Below are positions 12,759-27,800 of a stretch of DNA of 64,000 nucleotides, in pieces. Every line of letters starts with the position of its first letter. Position 1 is the first letter of the stretch. This DNA is from Galaxea fascicularis (lineage: Eukaryota > Cnidaria > Anthozoa > Scleractinia > Euphylliidae). The stretch covers positions 31,674,415 to 31,738,414 of the forward strand of contig OX419336.1 of the NCBI GenBank assembly GCA_948470475.1, read 5' to 3'. The notes below the pieces were generated by a model that did no database searches, was not told the DNA's origin, and saw nothing but the letters and a program-made list of their open reading frames with translations. The position numbers and the translations under genes are program-made.

Positions 12759-15700
12759 CCGGGGTTTGAACCCACGACCTCCCGCACGTTAGTCCAGAAC
12801 TCTACCAACTGAGCTAACTGGTTGGCAGTTGATGATGATGATGATAATGATGACAATGACAAGGACAACATGATGATGATGATAATCACTGAAAATAACA
12901 GATAAAACTGCCACTTTAAAAACTGTTATAAAACTACCCTTACTCTTGAAATTAAACTACAGGACTTAATATACAATGACGACCAACAAACCTCTTTTAG
13001 TAAGCAAGGCAGTGTCTTCTGTTCTCAGTGGGTTGCTCTTTTCCCAGGCTATGTACTTCTTCCAAATTTGTAACTACAGGGGGAAAGGAAAATACCAGAA
13101 TGGAAACAGTTGTGCTTTTATTTTTTAACATGTTGATGTAACGTAAATAAGTTTGATTTTGTTTGTAAATAAATGTAGTCTACGTAATTTAGCAGTGCAT
13201 TCCAGCAAAGGAAATATCTGATTTTCACATTTCAGAGCTGAATCTCTCTTAAACTGTTATGCCAGCATTCAATAATAACCTTGTGACTGAAAAAACACAT
13301 CATTAAAATTAATTAAAAAGCAAAACACAACTTTTCTTAATTTGTAATGTGATCTCATGAATAAATGCTAATAAGCAAGAGAGTAAAATTAATAATCACA
13401 GAACCATGCTACCTGAACTAAAACAGTTTATCCACACAGAAATTCCCAGGAAGAGAAGGGTGGCAAAAGCAGAAAGGGGGAGAGGGGAAGGTGCCGACAA
13501 AAAATCTTTCCATAGGGGTAGGGGTATTTTCTAGAGCCACACATTACTACTTGATTCATAATGTGTCATTGGTCAGACAAATACCTGCTTAGTCTCTTCA
13601 GCACTTCCCTGTACAGGAACTGAAGGGTTTCCTCTGACCAGTCCCCGTGTTATGGCTTCATACTCCTGTAAAGCATTAATCAGAGGGTATGCACAAGTAA
13701 TAAGGCGACAATGTGAAACAAAAAACGTTTCAAACGTTGAAAGGTTGTACAAAAAATTTTCAACCTTAGCTACAAGTCGACAAGTGCAACAAGTCAGAGA
13801 AAGAAGACCATTTTAAATATCAACTTTGGGATATAATAATAATAATAATAATAATAATTTTATGTGGCTAAATGCAATTTAGGCAAGGTTAAATTCGACC
13901 CAATGCTGCCAGTGGGTCTTGCTCATTTGTGCAAGTGATCTGTGGGGTGGGCACCCATAGAATTAGCATGGACTGATTAATTACATGTGCTTGGCTTCAA
14001 GTGAACACTGCTGTTCATCGTTTGCCAATATTTGCCGATTCATTTAGCCGTTGTGAATCTGCAGATTAATTCAGCCTTTGCTTAGAACTTTGAGGGAATT
14101 TTTGCAGATTCTGGTCCCATTCCCTCCCACCTGTTAGTGGTTAAGGTTGGTAAGTATGGTAAATGGTAAGTATTCCACTGAATTTCTTTCAGTGTGATGG
14201 TGCCTATCAGCGGCTGCTTGCTGGGGTAGTTCCCACTCACAGAGTTGCCATGGTTACCTCCAATCCCTGCTACCCCTGAATTGCTTAGGATTCCACAAAC
14301 CTCTATGGCACCAGCTTCCAAGCTCATCAATTGATGATGAGTTTAATAACTCATTAGATGCAAATTAGCATGTGAATATGATCAAATGCACCTTACAATG
14401 AAGCATTACAATACAAAATCTTTAAAATTTTTAATTGTTTACAATTCTCAAATCAAACCAAACCAAATCAAATGTTGGTTTTTGGGGAGAGGGGAAAACC
14501 GGAGTACCTGGAGAAAAACCTCTCAGAGCAGATCAGTAGAGAACCAACAAACTCAGCCCACATATGATGCCTGAGTCCTGGAATTGAACCCAGGACACAT
14601 TGGTGGAAGGCGAGCACTCTCCCCACTTCACCAACCCTACTCCTTTACATAATGGTCAACAAGCAGGATACCTGCTGAGTGTGCACAACAAAAATTGAAA
14701 GCATTATCTAATGGTAATAATTATTTGGAAAGTGTTTTGATGTATTGAATAATAAGGGTAACAATTTCCAACAATACCTTTGCAACTCTTCTGGCATTCA
14801 TATACTCTCTGGTCTTATCATCAATCAATTTTTTGGCTAAGGTTTTGTTCACACTCTGAAAAGCAACAACGATACAAATTGACAAGTTAAAATCATCAAC
14901 ATAATTATCATAAAGTGGTTAAATGGACATACCAACATAATGCACACATCCTCCTCTGCTATGGGTAAATATTTGTAAAATCAATACTTATAAACAGCAC
15001 CTGTTCAAAAGCATTGTATTCTCTCCACAAAGCTTCTAAATTTAACATTGGAGTCACCACAGCTCTCTATATGAAAGAAATAAATACATGTACTTGTAAA
15101 TAATGCCTGTCAATTATTAGATACTTATGCAAGTTTTGGGAATTGCACAGCTCTAGGTAATTTACCTGATAAACTTTTCTAATGGTAATAATCTTGCGGT
15201 TTTCAGCATAGCTTCCAATTGCTTCACTAAAAAACAAAACAAACAATTGAAGCAAAAAAAACAAACAAACAAACAAACAAAGCATGTGAGTAACCATTAA
15301 CAACACTTAAATGCATTTTTTAAAACTTACCCTGACTTTAGAAAATTCACAAAGTCAACCCAGACCTGTGAATTGTAAAAAAAAGAGTTAATTTATTTCA
15401 CAGTGTTAAACCAGTATATATACATTTCACCTTACAAGATTTATACCATTATTGACTACAAGAACTTAGTCTTATAAAGGCCTCATAGTCAATTACAAGA
15501 TAAGGTAAATAATTGTACTGGACTTGCCTGGTACGAGTTGAAGTCTACTCCAACTTTATCCAGGGCAAATTCATACGCTTGCAGCATCTTGTCCCTGTTA
15601 AATGCAACATTATCAAGATACCGTAATGACCATGAGTGATACAAAATACAAAATTTTATTTTGCATGCACAGTCACAACTTCAAATATGTAACTGTTACA

Positions 15701-15831
15701 ACATTGATGTCCTTATATAATTAACTATTTATTTATTATATAATTAACTAAATACATCCTCTGCACTCACCCTAGGTAACAAAGTGCTACGAAATACTGT
15801 GATTGAAGGTGGGATGCACTTACAAATAAGG

Positions 15832-15876
<45 letters not shown>

Positions 15877-18800
15877 CAACAATAATAATAATAACTTATA
15901 TGTAGTGTTGAAGTCTTAAAAAGGGAGGAAACATTTTAGGTGTCACCAAGAAGGTGACCATGCACTGCAAACTGATTAATAGCCCAGTTAAACAATAAAT
16001 TAAGCCTATACCTAAAGTTTTGCAGGGAACTTTTTGTTTCCCTAACATAAGCCAGATAACACTTCCAGAGGTCAATGTTTAACACCTTGATTAAGCATTT
16101 CTGGAAAAGCTGAAATAACAAAAACAAAATAACACATGATAAGTTTTGGTTTTGCATAAAAGTTTCAGTAAGTCTATTAGGGTTACAATGGAGACAGGTC
16201 AGAAGTGTTAATGTATAACTTCAAGGGCTTGCTAATGACAGGGAGCCATGGGAGAGAGAAAGAGGTAATTATCACAAAGCAATACCCCACGAAGAAAAGT
16301 CATGTAACTATGGGCAGCCATGGCACATATATGCACCAACCTCTGTTATTTTTCTTACTCAAAATATTTTGTGAGCGGCAAAACTGTTGGTTACACCTCT
16401 CTTTCAACCAATGCTAAAATGTGTTGACTTGCACTGTGCAAAGTACTTTTCCTTAATAATTAAACAGCTTCCTGCATCTCTGGAGACTGTCACATGTTCG
16501 TAATTTCGTCCATGAAATTTGTGTGCATGAGCTCAAATTCATTGTGGGATTACAATACAGACTCCACCCCTAGTGGGGATAACTGTGTGATAAAAAAATA
16601 TTCTTAACATGGTGTACAGAGCTTCATAAAGCTCCAAGAGAATATTCTGTGGTGGAAAAAATTACTACAAAATTACCTTTTCAACCTGTTCATAGTTTTT
16701 TTGTTTCATCTGAAAGAAAAACCAACCAAAGAAATTCACTCTACAATCAGTCAACTGTAAGCAAGACACAAGTACCGTCATTGCCCCAGTTTGTAGTTCC
16801 AGAAATATCCACAGGCACTCCAAGGACATGGTTTAAGGGTATTTGAAGGGGAAGGAGAGGGAGGAAGGGAGTAACAAGCCAAATGTTTTTAAAGGAAAGG
16901 ATTAATTCAAATATTCGAATTTTTCAGAAGGGTGGGGATGGGTTCAGACCAAAAAGACCTTGGCTATGGATATTTCCTGGAACAGAGAAAAACAGTCTGA
17001 TTTACCTTTGGAGGCTAACACTAGTTTCCAGGACTTGTACTTTGATAATAATCCATACCTTCATACTAAGAGTGCTACCAGACTAATGCCGAACTATTTA
17101 TTACACAACTAGGTTACCATACCAACAGACTGTCAGAGACACCCCTCATTTTAGCTTCAACTGACTAAAACCAAAAAATGAGCTCGATAAACTCCATTTT
17201 TCCTTTAGCATCCCATGAGCATAAGGTACAACATTTTGCAAAATTAAAAAAGGAATATGTGGGAAGGAATTCAGAGCCTGTTCAAATTTTTCTCCCAACC
17301 TATGTCTATTCTTTTGAAACTATGCGATATTGATCTTGCTGCTGTTGCTATGGTAACTGATCATGCTAATTTAATTACCATATTATATTACTAAACTTGG
17401 ATAATACTATAGTATAAAAGTATATTAATGATAACAAGAGGGGGTTTTGATCAGTCAGCCAATAAGACAGCGCTGGAAAGTCTCAAAATCATTCACACCT
17501 TTTACATGTAATATTTCAAAATATCTTGACACCAATTAACCTTCTCAAATTGCTAACTTAAGATAATAAGTTGAACATTCAAAGGTTTGATCAGACAAAA
17601 AAGAGAATCTGGAACACACTCCAATTACAGCCTGTGGTGTTTTACTTTACTGTTAAATAGACAAAAAGTCATGGTATATTGTCTATACTATATTGAGGTG
17701 TGTTAATAAATTGGCAGAAGCTTAAAGTTTGCATCCTGCTCACAATGAGGGACCATCTACTATTTATGGAGCCAAGTGATCTTGCAGATGTTGGACTAAC
17801 TTCCCAACTCAGAGCATGCTTACACTAGACTGTGTGTTCTACACCACACCATTGCCACCACAAAGAGGTTTTAGTTTTGGCATTTTCTGGCAACTTTATG
17901 AGAGCTTCTGTTTGAACTACATGTAAGCAATGAAAAAGTGGAAGGCAGTGTTGTGAAGGTGTGGAAGTACAGGTGAAGCTTGTAAACAAACATGGCAAGT
18001 TCCTCTAGGTTCTTGCCTCTTTATTGGTCATATAATTATAAGCCAGCACAAAGCTAACAAAATTTTGCCAAAACGTTGTTAAAATGTGTGGTTCCAGAAA
18101 TTATCAATATCTCCCCACCCCTCCCATACATTTTTTTTTTGGTTTGCACCCATCACCCCTCTGGAAATTCCAGTTTGCTCATACTAATCTTAAAAAACTT
18201 TCGCTTTGTATACACCCCACCCCCTCTGGAATTTCCATTTCAACTCCATATATTTCTTTAAAAACTTTTGACACCCCCTCCCCCCCTGGAATTTCCACTG
18301 ACCTTCTGGGGGGAGGTATGGATATTTTCTAGAACTGTACAATTAAACCTTTGTCTGATGGCAGCAGTCGCAAAGCACTGGAAATGAGAATATTTTTATT
18401 CAATCTCTCCAGGTCTTCTTTAGCTAATCAACCCATAGTGGAAGTCCATTATTGTTTTAGTATGTACCACACACAAGCTGAATAAATGGTGTCTTGTTCT
18501 TGAAACCATGCTGCAAAAGCATTAGATGTTTCCGTGTTGCTTACATCATAATATTATAGTGCTAACAAAAACATGAGGTTGGAAAAATTAAATAACATAC
18601 ATGTACCATTAAATGCTGTTGTTGCCATTTTTGAGTTCTTGGGTACTGTCTCCTTGTTTTTTTAAATAATTTCGTCTTTGGCTGCTCAGAGGTGAATACA
18701 GTGGAACCCCATAAATACGACCACCATTGGGCCATCAAACTTAGGTCATATATTAACAGGGCTTCCAAATAGGAAAATAAGTGGGCTTATGAAGTTTGAG

Positions 18801-21800
18801 CTACCATAAAAAAATGAAGAGGTGGTCATATTATTGGCGTGGTCGTATGGCACGATTCCACTGTAATACTTTGCTAGTACTTTACTAGGTATTATTACAT
18901 GGCTAGTGTTTGTATACGATATAACACGCGCTCTGATTGGCTAAGCGAAGCGAAGCGCTAGGGCATTATTCTCCCGTAATGCCCACGGGCCGATTACGGA
19001 TCATGCAAATTAGGAACAAAAACAAAAAAAATGTAATTCAAAGGCAACCTTTGTTTTATTTACATTGAAAATTGGTGGCTCTAGAGCAAATAACTGAAAA
19101 CACGACTGGGAAAACTGTTAGTGAAAATGAATGAATAGATTACCGTGAAGCGACGACTTGCGCTTGAACTATTTTTTTTTCCCTTAGAACCGTTATGTTA
19201 GCCATATAATAAACAACTTAATAACCTCGACCGTTCGGTCGTTACGGGAAAATCTCAAACCTCGGCCTAGCTGTATTGAGCTTGCCATCGCTCGGTCAAT
19301 ACGGCAAAGCCTCAGTTTGAGATTTTCCCGTAACGACCTCACTCTCGGTTATTAAGTAGTTAATCACCAATCAGGACACACTATCAAAAAGCACTATTCA
19401 CTTGTGTGGTTATGTACTAATCTGGGTTCAAGTGGTTCAACATACTCTAAGTTAGGAAAATAGTCAAATATATCATTATCAGGGCTTGGAAACAACATTT
19501 CGGTTGTTATTATGCAGTTTTTTTGGATTTTGTCAACTGAGAACAAGATAATAGTGCATTTGTGTCAAACAAATGCACAATTATCTTGTTTCCAGGCAGC
19601 AAACAATTGGATAAACTGATCATTTCTCTATTAAATAATCATGCAAGCAACAAAATGTTGTAAACAAATCTTGCTCCCTGGAGACAGAGTGCATTTGAAT
19701 CAGCAGAAGACACTCATTCTCTGGGTGTTCAGATGTTTCCCAAGCCAACCAGAAGAAACAATGTTTCCTTGCTTAGCAAGACCCTCACACAGAGCCATGA
19801 CCATAACTATAGGCAGAGTTTTTGGAGTATAAGGAAACAATTTTGAAATCATTTTTAGTTTTAGTTACAATTCTATAAAGAAATAATCTAGTGAAATTGA
19901 GATAGACTCAACCCAACTTCTGGCAAACTGCAAAGGTCACAAAATAAGACCTTCATCAGTTTAACTAATTACACACATAAAGGACCTTGGGCCTCTAACG
20001 TTGTACACATAATCATGTTCGAGCTATCAAACCGAGAGGTGAAACCTGGTGGAATTATAAAAGTTCAACAATGGCAAGTAAAATTAGAGCCAATTATGTG
20101 GGGCGTGGGGAAGGTTCTGGTGAGTGGAGTTTGGTCTTAAATGCAAATTGATTGTTTTGGACAACAGATATCAAAGGCCAGAAAACTGAAGGCATTGATG
20201 TGTGAATGAAATAAGCAAACAAATTAGCATGCAAAAGAACAAAAAGGCATGGTTTCCTGAAGTTGCAATTTTACAATAAAAAAAGTGGCAGAAAGGTGGA
20301 GTGAAGAATTTAATTTCAAACAACCAACCCTCTTAAAAAAAAAAAAAACAGCCAGGCACACTACAAACAGAATCCTAAAATACCTTTGTCACACCTACTC
20401 AACCCTTAGCATTTTCAAATAAGACTGGACCAGAGTGCCAAACTAGCAATTTCCAAACCAATGGGAACTCCTGTGAATCTGCTGACCTCTTTAGGGGCAG
20501 AGCACCCTACCTACAGTGTATCTCTGGGGCAAGGCTTCAGACAAAACTTGGATTTAAATCAAGAGTATGCTTTAGAAAACACTACTTTGGAATGTCTGTC
20601 AAACACTTGAATATCAGTTAACAAGGTGGTAGCATTGGTTGTGAGTGATGTCTAGCAGCCAACTCGAAAGCTTGGCTCCTTTGGCTGCTACACACACTTT
20701 TTCTTTGTTATGTTAAATTCGATGTATAGTTAGCTCTATTTTTTTTTTCTTATTGTTGTTGTATTGTAACTGAATAAGTGTGAATAAATAAACTTGATAG
20801 AGTAAAAATAATTTTAATGAACAGAGAAAATTCATTGCAGGGCTTGTTGGATCACTTTAATGCTCAACTATGGAATGAAATTTAATAATCCCCCAGTCAC
20901 CCTAATTAAAGATAAGATTGGAGTTTAGAAATTTTGGTTCTTGAAAAAGAATTACAGCACATGCAAGATCAGAAATTTAACATGTCAGATCTTATGGCTG
21001 TGTACCCCTAAGGGGATATTGGTGTTACCAGTGACCTTAGCTACAGTAGAAACATTTTCCTGACGAACCATACACTGTGAGCACTCTCCTTCAATCTTCC
21101 TAGAAAAATCAGGAAGAGGAAGGGAACTCTGCTAATAGCCTCAGCATTTCCAAAGAAATGGATGAGTCAGGCCAGCTGGTCAAACAGGTTTTTCATGTTG
21201 TCACCTGTAAGAATCTTGTGAATTCCCATGCCCATGGTATATTGTTTACAGTCAATTAACAAACATGGCAGCCGCTTAGTTTGAAAGCTGAGCAAGCCTT
21301 GGTCACATTTTGAATTTGGAGCGTGCTCAATACGAATTGTTGAGGCTGTTAACAGTGTCTTCTTCCCAAATTTTCTAGGAAGATTGAAGTAGATTTTTTA
21401 CAGGGTAGAGAAACCAATAAGTTTGTTATAGATACAAATCTTCAAGAAACAAGCAACTCAGAACTTAATGACAGCTCTGCATGTAGAAGAACCCTGATGG
21501 GGCAAGAAACAGAACAAACAGAGGTCCAAGAATAAAAACTAGAGTACAACTACAGGCCACTGCATGATCTTATTACTGGGCACATGTCGCTGCCATGTCA
21601 ACAGTTCAAACAACCTATGGCTCATCTACTGTATCTTGAATGGACAATTATTATTGACAGGGCATTACTATTCCTTACCCAGAGGAAATTAATTTCTCCA
21701 ATGAATTTCCAGAACCCAACTAGCTACAATATTGTTTGCAGCATGGAAAATGGCCTTTTTCTACTACATTCAGGTTAGTAATTTGGCATTTTATTTGAGG

Positions 21801-24800
21801 CATGAACACAACGCAAAGCTGGCTTTTTCTATATTTTGCCTTCTGTGTCCTTTTTTCTTCCACTTTCTTTCATGATTCACAATGCATTTTAGATACCTTT
21901 GTTACACTGGAAAAGCAACTGACAGGGTAAATTTTTGACACGACATGTCAATGACTGAAACGATGTGCTTAGTTTAATAAAATTTGTCTCAAACCAAATC
22001 TATTTATCACCTCAGGTGCATAATATTTAAAGTGCATATGAAGTAATAAAAGCTTTATTTGAAAGGCCTTTGAAAGTAAGTAAGAATGGGCATTTCCTTT
22101 TTTGAAAGATCTTCTCTCATTCCCAATGTACTGTATTCAAGCTTTTTACTTAAAACTTGATGACATCACAAGGGGTTAAAGAAGGAATATAAATCACAAA
22201 ATCAAGAATATCTCTGAAAATATTTCAGAGATGCCACTTAAACTTGGCCATTTGTAATGTACATCAGGAAAAATATTGAGGATCTGTTACCAGGATTCAT
22301 GATAAGAAATAAGTATAAGTGTTCTCTGGTAAAAAGTTTTAAAAAGACTATGAGCTTTTGACAGACTGAACTGCTGTCTTCAATGGATAAAAACGTTATC
22401 CGTTGAAGACAGCAGTTCAGTCTGTCGAAAGCTCATAGTCTTTTTAAAACTTTTTACCAGAGAACGCTTATACTTATTTCTTACATTAGGAAAGATGAAA
22501 TATGATACCCACTTTGATCTTGCCATGGCAACACTCTACACCCCAGGCTTTGTTTGCTAAGAACCAATTATCTCTATTTTTGACCAGATGAGGAACAGAT
22601 GGACCTACTTGAAACACATGTGATGCCCTTATTGGCTTACATCTCCCCATGAGCTCATCACAGGTGAGCAATGACTGATTTCGATAAAAACTGGGAAAGT
22701 GAATCCCGCATAAAATGGACCAGAACTGTTGCCATGGTAACAGCACTTTTTATGTCAACTGATACACTTTACTTGAAGCAAGATTGAATGGCATCACTCA
22801 AATATTTGCTGCCTGCTCAAGGCAGATTCCCAATTCTGTCCTAACTCTCACCCTTGAAGTTATCCATTTCACTGTTTTGTAATTTGTCAGCAGTTCCCAG
22901 AACCAAAATATCCCGTTTGTCACCCGCACAGATGGTTGATTCACAGTCTATCGAGCGTGATCTTTAAGATAGTAATTTGCCGGTCTCGGAAGGAAAACAC
23001 AGCTTTTTTAAACTGTAAATCAAGGGATAAGATGTAAGAAACACTTGACAGGCTGCTTAAGGATGTTCACCTGCATCCCTACTGTGCACAAAATCCATGT
23101 CGCAAGGTCATGCCACGTCAGCCATCAAGCGCATGCGCTGAGGAAGAAAGCTAAGCAAGTAAAAGGATGGTAGCTATTGCATTCCGTTTGCCTTCAGCTT
23201 ACTCTCTTAAATGGTCTTCTTTCCAGAAACAGATTTTATTAATTACAAAATTATATTTATTAATTTACAATGATATCTCCACATTATCCAAAAATGAACA
23301 TAAAATCAATGAGGAAAGTTAAAAAAAATCAAGACTTCTGTCCACGGGACATCAAATCCTGCCTTCTTGCGGCTGCAAGGTGCATGACACTATGGTCGCT
23401 AAATGTGAACTTGTTCTTTAAGGAGCCTCAATAGTTGACTAAATTCACTTAATAGGTCCACTTAAACAATATTTGGAGAACATATCACTTCAAAGACTTT
23501 ATTGCAATATTTTTGGGCTTACAGACACTGTGGCCTTGTTTGCTAACAAAGCCAAACTTTTTCAGATTTAGTATGTTCTTCCGGGCATGTTCTCTCCAAA
23601 ATGAAGTTCGGTGACCACCCTTTTTTTTACATTTCTGACATAACTAACTCATCATCTTACAGTGGTAAGTCTCAGAAAAAAAGTCAATGTTGGAAAATTT
23701 TCTTGTGAATGTCGTTAAATCATGGAAATCAGTTTGTTCATAATGAAGAAATCCATCTTCAAGGGCAGATCAGTAAGTGCGAAGATACTTCATTGTGACT
23801 TCTAATACCACTCAGTGCAAGTCATCCCAAGGGCTATACACTGTCGTTTGAATGCTTATGGGAATCCACCTTGCAAACTATTGCAGATTTGAATGTGATT
23901 TTCACTGTGCCTTTAAATAATATTGATTTGTCATTCACTTTCAAACAACTTTTGGGTTTATCAGTGAAGTTTGAAAAACTTGCTCAGTTTGAGTCAATAA
24001 ATGGTGCTAGAAAGGGACTCACAATTCAATTTCAGATGTAAATGGAGGGTTTTCTGTTTTGTTTTTTTTTTTACTTACAAAAAAAAACAATAAAACTTTA
24101 TATTCTGCAGTTTCCCACATGTATTTCCATTGATTTTGTGAATGGAACCGTGAATAATTACACAAACTGTGCCTCAAACTGTTGTGTTTGCCACAAATCA
24201 AATCAACAAGTTCTCCAATCAAGTCAGTACTGTCCACTTGGTTTGCTTTATACATTCTGTTGTTTCTCCCATTTATTTGCCTTGGTTCTGTGTTAACTGG
24301 ATAGCTAGCGTGTGCTTTCAACCAGTGTGTTGTCGATCAAACCAATGAATTCATGGGAATCAATACAACGAGTTCACTAATCGAACCAGTGTGTTCACCC
24401 ACAACTTATCAAATGATACCAGTTGTTTACATATGCATTTCCATTTAATTGTACGTATGAAAAGATTTTTTCTGTGAGTAGCCATTCAACTTTAGTATTA
24501 GTGTGACGTTGACCAACACATCCTGTGTGGATGCCTATAGGATAAGTATCAAGGTTCAACTGAAACCAAGCATGAGATATTAGACACTCCATTTTTAAGA
24601 TTGACAACGTTTAGGGCCAATAAAAGGAACTGCAAGAAACTCTAACGGCTTTCAGTTTTGGCCCCGTAAGCGGTTCCACTCCACACCTTTTACCCTCAAA
24701 AGGTACGAAGAGTAACCCCATCTTAATCTGAACAAACACCCAAGGTACAGGAAGCCCAAAAATAATAAAATTTACCATTTAATTCCCTTAACCTTTCGTC

Positions 24801-27800
24801 ATATGGCAGCAATTCAGTTCCAGTATGGAACACCTAGTTTCAGAGATACTGAGTTTTAGATTTATATCATTACTTAAACCATTACTTAAGTCAAAATACT
24901 TAAGTCAAAACTTGAATATCGCAGGAACAAGAGAAAATCTTTAAAAAAAGAAACTGCTCTTTTTACTCACTTTTAAAGGCCTTTCAGATTAGCAAACAAT
25001 TTTTACTTCAAATGCACTTTTGGGCATTCATTCAAGGACTTTTGCCTATAACACTGCTTTGTAAACGGGCTGTCAAAAGTGATGAAAGAAAAGATACAAG
25101 GCCCATAAACTCTCAAAGACAAGTCTGGTGGACACAGTGTAGGGTTACCAAAACAAAATTAATGCTCAGCCATGAAATCTCATAACGTGTTATCAAGGAC
25201 ACAAAATGAAACTTTCTTTGCGGGTATTGCTCATAGTGGCAAATACCTATTTGTTAAGTTCAATGCATCAGAAAATTCTCTTTACGGATCTCAATTCATC
25301 AGTGTGCAAACAAGACTGGTTAATTGACACGAAGTTACAGTAAAATAATTCACACATGAGACAAATAACCACACAGCACACAATGGAAATACACTGACCA
25401 CATCCAGTTTTTTCAGAGTCAATCTCTGTTTAGAGTTAGGAAGGAAACAATATTCTAAAAAACCTGCTTTATTGTGCCTTTAAAAGGCAAATCAACATAG
25501 CATTTCATTTGTATTAGTAAAACATTAATCAAAATTCCACTCATCATGTCCAGCCTCTCTTATTATGATAACCTCTAAACTGCCTACCTTGGGTTTGCCT
25601 CCCTTGAGGCATGACGAATTTAAGAAAAAAAATAATTATTTCACCTACACCTTCGACTTTGAGTAAGTCTGTTTGCAGTAGCACAGAGTAGTATTGTAAA
25701 TTTCAGGCATTGTACTTATGGTCAATTCACTCTACTTTCAGCTGAAGTTGTGGAGTGATGCTTGTGTAAACTACCAACAATGCCATGAGCAACTGAAACA
25801 GTTACCCCTAAACTCCAACAGACTGTTGGCACTACACACAAGTAAAGAAACGTTTCCACAAGATAACACTCAAAATTGCCACTCAGTTTACCAAACACAC
25901 CCTGCATTTATGTCCTTCCTGGAATAATTTTAGGATTTTGAGGAGACCCCTGACTACAGTGACTTGTTAAAAGAAGATCTAACATTTTAACAAACTACAA
26001 ATTCTTAAAAACCTCTTGCTCAATGTACAACCTCCAGTACCGTCCAGCATTGGGAAATCGTCTTACAAGCTTTTCACACAGCACTCTTGACGTCTCTAAT
26101 GGAGTATTCTAAGAAGGAATTTACATTTTTTACTCATTACATGATTATTGGACAAGTACTAAAACACAAGCATAAGACATCAACGGTACCTGCATAGTAC
26201 TAATCCCTTGCATTATGTTGTGGTTCAAATTTATCTTTGGTTTAAAAATTTTCAAACCAATTTAATTTTTGTTTCCTTTGTCTTAGATTATGGTAATGAC
26301 TCTGAGACAAAGGGAAACCAAAATTAAACTTGTTTGAAAATTTTAAAACCAAAGAAAAATTTGAACCACAACATACACATCAAACAAGAGATGAAACTTA
26401 GGCCAAAAAAACTGGCAACTTCTTTAAAATCACAAACTCATGCAGTTGTTTTTAGCCTGTTGACTTGAAGTGTACTGACATTAGAATAATGCTGATTATT
26501 CCAATAGCCTCTTTGAAGACCACAATATTTTTTAGCTGATAGAGTAATCTGCAAATTCTTGAGATAGAGGTTATTCTTCATAACAACATATTCATTTCAC
26601 TGGAAAGCATGTGTGTTGCGAGTCTTTTTCAAGGAAGCACATCTTGCTAGAGACATTTATGTTACAGAGCTAAAATTTTACAGCTAACAAATTTCTGTCT
26701 GTGGAGAAATAGGATTTGGGGTTAAGTGGTCACTTGAGGTAGGCTAAAAAGCAATAAAACATTCAAATTGACAGTGGTCATGTTTGCTTGTGAGAAGTGG
26801 CTTTTTACAGGAGGTTCCAAAATTACAGTGATTTGACTGCGATTTATGAGAGGTGGGTGCAAAGAAATTTTTAACTGTTTTTTTAAGAGACAACATTTTT
26901 GTGCACAATTCAGTCCTTTTTAAAGTAAGTAATTCACTGACATCAGTGGACAAGCCCTCAAGATAACAAAAACAGTGGTTATTCCTGCAACTTCACTTCT
27001 TAGACATTTTGACTGTACTTATAAATTACCCTCTACCTGTGCCTCCCTGATCAAAACTCCCCAGGATTCAGTGTCATATGGATGATTCTGCAAACGCATT
27101 TCAGCTTTTATTCCACGTTCAGTTTTACTCCAGTATGTGACTCCACCATCCTTCATGTAGACAAAATTCCATTAATTTTTTAAATACACAAACCTAGACA
27201 CATGTTACATCAATCCACTATTGTTTCTGAATCTCCCCACCCTTCAACCATGCCAAAAAGATTGTAAGAGACAAACCAAAATGCACATTTTTTATAAGAT
27301 TCATAGAGACTTCTTTTTATCCACAGTTCAAATGGTTGTAGCAATAATAACAAAAGTACAAGAGACCTAACAGCTTTCCCAAGGAGCACTTTGGATTAGT
27401 TTTCAATCAATTTTATAACACAACCACACTGTCGTTATACATTGTTATTATACTTTGGTCAGCTTTTGCCAGAATGTGGAGTCTACCCAGAACAGGCTTA
27501 GAAAATACAGTTTAACTGAAATCTAGCTTACCAGTGAAGACCAAAGGTTATTCTTCATCAGTGCTTTCAATAAGATTTGAAGTAGGTGGCTACCTCGGAA
27601 CAGCACCCGCCGGAGTAACATGAGAAGCTCAGGAGAATTTCAACTGAATTTTCAACTTGAATGTGGTAAAATACCCGCCGACTTTCAATAGAACACCCAC
27701 CGGAGCTCCACCGGGTGCCGGGTCCTATTGAAAGCACTGCTTCATAAATGTCAAAAGTACACACAAAACATTTCAAAAATGGCCATGTGAGTGATGTATA

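Larger units (their letters stand above)
16985..26012. other. CSTF3 intron 3, bulk of a 9.3-kb intron
   Basis: Apart from the repeats listed separately, the sequence is AT-rich and non-coding with short spurious open frames. No nested gene was recognised on either strand. A T-rich run and matching A run near 24055-24095 are simple sequence. Confidence 0.6.

Noticed and set aside
12740..12832. tRNA gene
   Set aside because: Box A and B are present but the acceptor and anticodon stems do not pair well, and a body with an (AAAT)n tail follows, so it is a SINE head.
15838..15895. Possible CRISPR-like or regulatory array
   Set aside because: It is a plain trinucleotide microsatellite. No CRISPR arrays or other prokaryotic features occur in this window.
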